Source: CALITV01 sp964415795 (GTDB taxonomy: Bacteria; UBP6; UBA1177; JAKLFG01). From it: a DNA stretch of 64,000 nt. The stretch spans positions 62,001 through 126,000 of the forward strand of contig CAYQBN010000002.1 of NCBI GenBank assembly GCA_964415795.1. Direction: 5' to 3'. Under the pieces are notes generated by a model. The model was not told where the DNA came from, made no database searches, and saw only the letters and a list, made by a program, of their open reading frames with translations. The position numbers were made by a program, and so were the translations under genes. Below are positions 63,263 to 64,000 of this stretch, piece by piece (position 1 is the stretch's first letter; each line of letters starts with the position of its first letter).

Positions 63263-64000
63263 CTAAAAGAAAACTGTGGCCATACATTTTAGTCCAAGGC
63301 TGTCGGGGATCGTCCTTCCTTCAAAGACATTCATGAAGAAGAATAGCTGCGGTTGAACGATGCCGGCGATGAGGTAACCGCTCCCTGCCTCGATGCGCGT
63401 CTGAAAAAGACGATACTGCCACTTTGCCGATGAAGTGATTTGTTCGTCGAATTTCAGATGAAGCCGCACCAAGATATCCAATCCGACAATCGGAGTGCCG
63501 CGTATTTCGAAAAACGGCCATACCGGCAGGTACCAATCACCACCGAGGTGCTTTTCGACGAGTAGCATGCTTCCCGCAGAAAGGGCCAGTTTCCGATCGA
63601 AGAGCCATTGACGCAGTTGAAGAGTCATCGAGCGGCTGACATAGCGCACCGGTGCAATGGCATATTCATGATAGAACCAGCCGAACAGGTCGGTGCCGCT
63701 CGCGAAATTCCAGCGTCCCTTCAGAGATACGCCCAACCGGTTTTTGTTGGTGAGCGGATCAGCTTCCTCTCGCTTATAAAAAAGCGTATAGGAAAGGTGC
63801 ATGTCTTTATCAAAGAACAACTCCTCTCCTCGAAAACCCCCGGCAAAGCGGAACAAATCGAAGGTGTCCTGAGCGTTGAGATCATCGGTATGCGAGAGGG
63901 AAACAAAGGGCTCGAAAAGCGGGAAAATGCGATACCGAACATCTCCCATGGCAAACAGGTTGGTGTCGCGTATGATGCCGGAACCGAGCGGTGGGTCTAT
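63263..64000 (-). CDS. outer-membrane beta-barrel-like protein, 5' end beyond the window
   Basis: The frame is open to the right edge (245 codons present). Alternating strands (MHLSYTLFYKREE, LGVSLKGRWNF, YLIAGIVQPQLFFFMNVF) and a C-terminal Phe (ATVFF) fit an outer-membrane barrel. An internal ATG at 63949 is unlikely to be the start because in-frame codons continue upstream (GSGIIRDTNLFA). No family recognised. Confidence 0.75.
   Translation of the reverse strand: MDPPLGSGIIRDTNLFAMGDVRYRIFPLFEPFVSLSHTDDLNAQDTFDLFRFAGGFRGEELFFDKDMHLSYTLFYKREEADPLTNKNRLGVSLKGRWNFASGTDLFGWFYHEYAIAPVRYVSRSMTLQLRQWLFDRKLALSAGSMLLVEKHLGGDWYLPVWPFFEIRGTPIVGLDILVRLHLKFDEQITSSAKWQYRLFQTRIEAGSGYLIAGIVQPQLFFFMNVFEGRTIPDSLGLKCMATVFF

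Noticed and set aside
1..64000. tRNA, rRNA, CRISPR arrays, insertion sequences, prophage or toxin-antitoxin genes
   Set aside because: None recognised by eye; tRNAs need a covariance search to exclude fully.

Overview
The window is 64 kb of compact chromosome from a Gram-negative bacterium; a run of 10 Ns at 62464-62473 shows it is a draft assembly. Lipoproteins, Wza/Wzz envelope export genes, an LPP20-type lipoprotein and an outer-membrane-like barrel indicate a diderm. PATAN/DUF4388, a membrane TPR protein with a cysteine cluster, a Myxococcus-type cysteine-rich repeat (DUF4215) lipoprotein with an acidic linker, PilZ and HD-GYP proteins, and a class II cyclic-nucleotide phosphodiesterase point to a deltaproteobacterial-like lineage (Myxococcota or a related uncultured phylum). 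That placement is inference; no rRNA or tRNA gene was seen.

Layout. 0.2-1.8 kb: PAS/HD-GYP regulator and a CBM9-like protein. 1.8-8.1 kb, minus strand: GT-C glycosyltransferase, DUF4911-like protein, exported protein, B12-binding/DUF2344 radical SAM fusion and glutamyl-Q-tRNA(Asp) synthetase, all overlapping or nearly so. 8.3-15.2 kb, plus strand: sulfurtransferase, membrane TPR protein, PATAN protein, Lon-like protease, PHA-system-like small protein and YigZ, preceded by a leader with crossed inverted repeats. 15.2-17.3 kb, minus: PLD-like protein and DAHP synthase. 17.4-20.7 kb: exported protein, PurN, membrane sensor fragment, SSB. 20.6-21.5 kb, minus: MutY-like glycosylase without Fe-S cysteines. 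21.6-36.3 kb: exopolysaccharide/O-antigen locus (Wza, Wzz, Wzy-like, pyruvyl transferase, FrhB-like protein, Wzx on the opposite strand, a broken beta-helix surface gene, GT4, GT26, WecC, Ugd).

36.3-54.1 kb is mostly housekeeping on the minus strand: folD-fabZ-dciA-like-hflX; an acidic LamG lipoprotein; radA; ftsY-pilZ-rsmE; and rny-ymdB-tyrS followed by a nucleotidase-like protein and ahcY. A divergent MshEN/HD/receiver-like protein lies at 43.0 kb. 54.5-62.2 kb, plus strand: cyclic-nucleotide phosphodiesterase, RNase G, spermidine-synthase-like membrane protein, a candidate 24-codon ORF, rpoZ, a conserved small protein, a membrane protein and a kelch-like lipoprotein. The right edge has an LPP20-like lipoprotein and the 3' part of an outer-membrane protein, both minus strand.

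Genes are packed very tightly. ATGA/GTGA start-stop overlaps are common, and several convergent pairs overlap at their stop codons with no terminator between them. Sigma70-like promoters stand out at the few longer gaps. The best candidates for something undescribed are the crossed-repeat leader at 8170-8254, the sulfurtransferase/TPR/PATAN/Lon gene set behind it, the MshEN-HD-receiver protein, the 24-codon ORF coupled to rpoZ, and the recurring interlocked stop codons. No clear new defence system or mobile element is visible.
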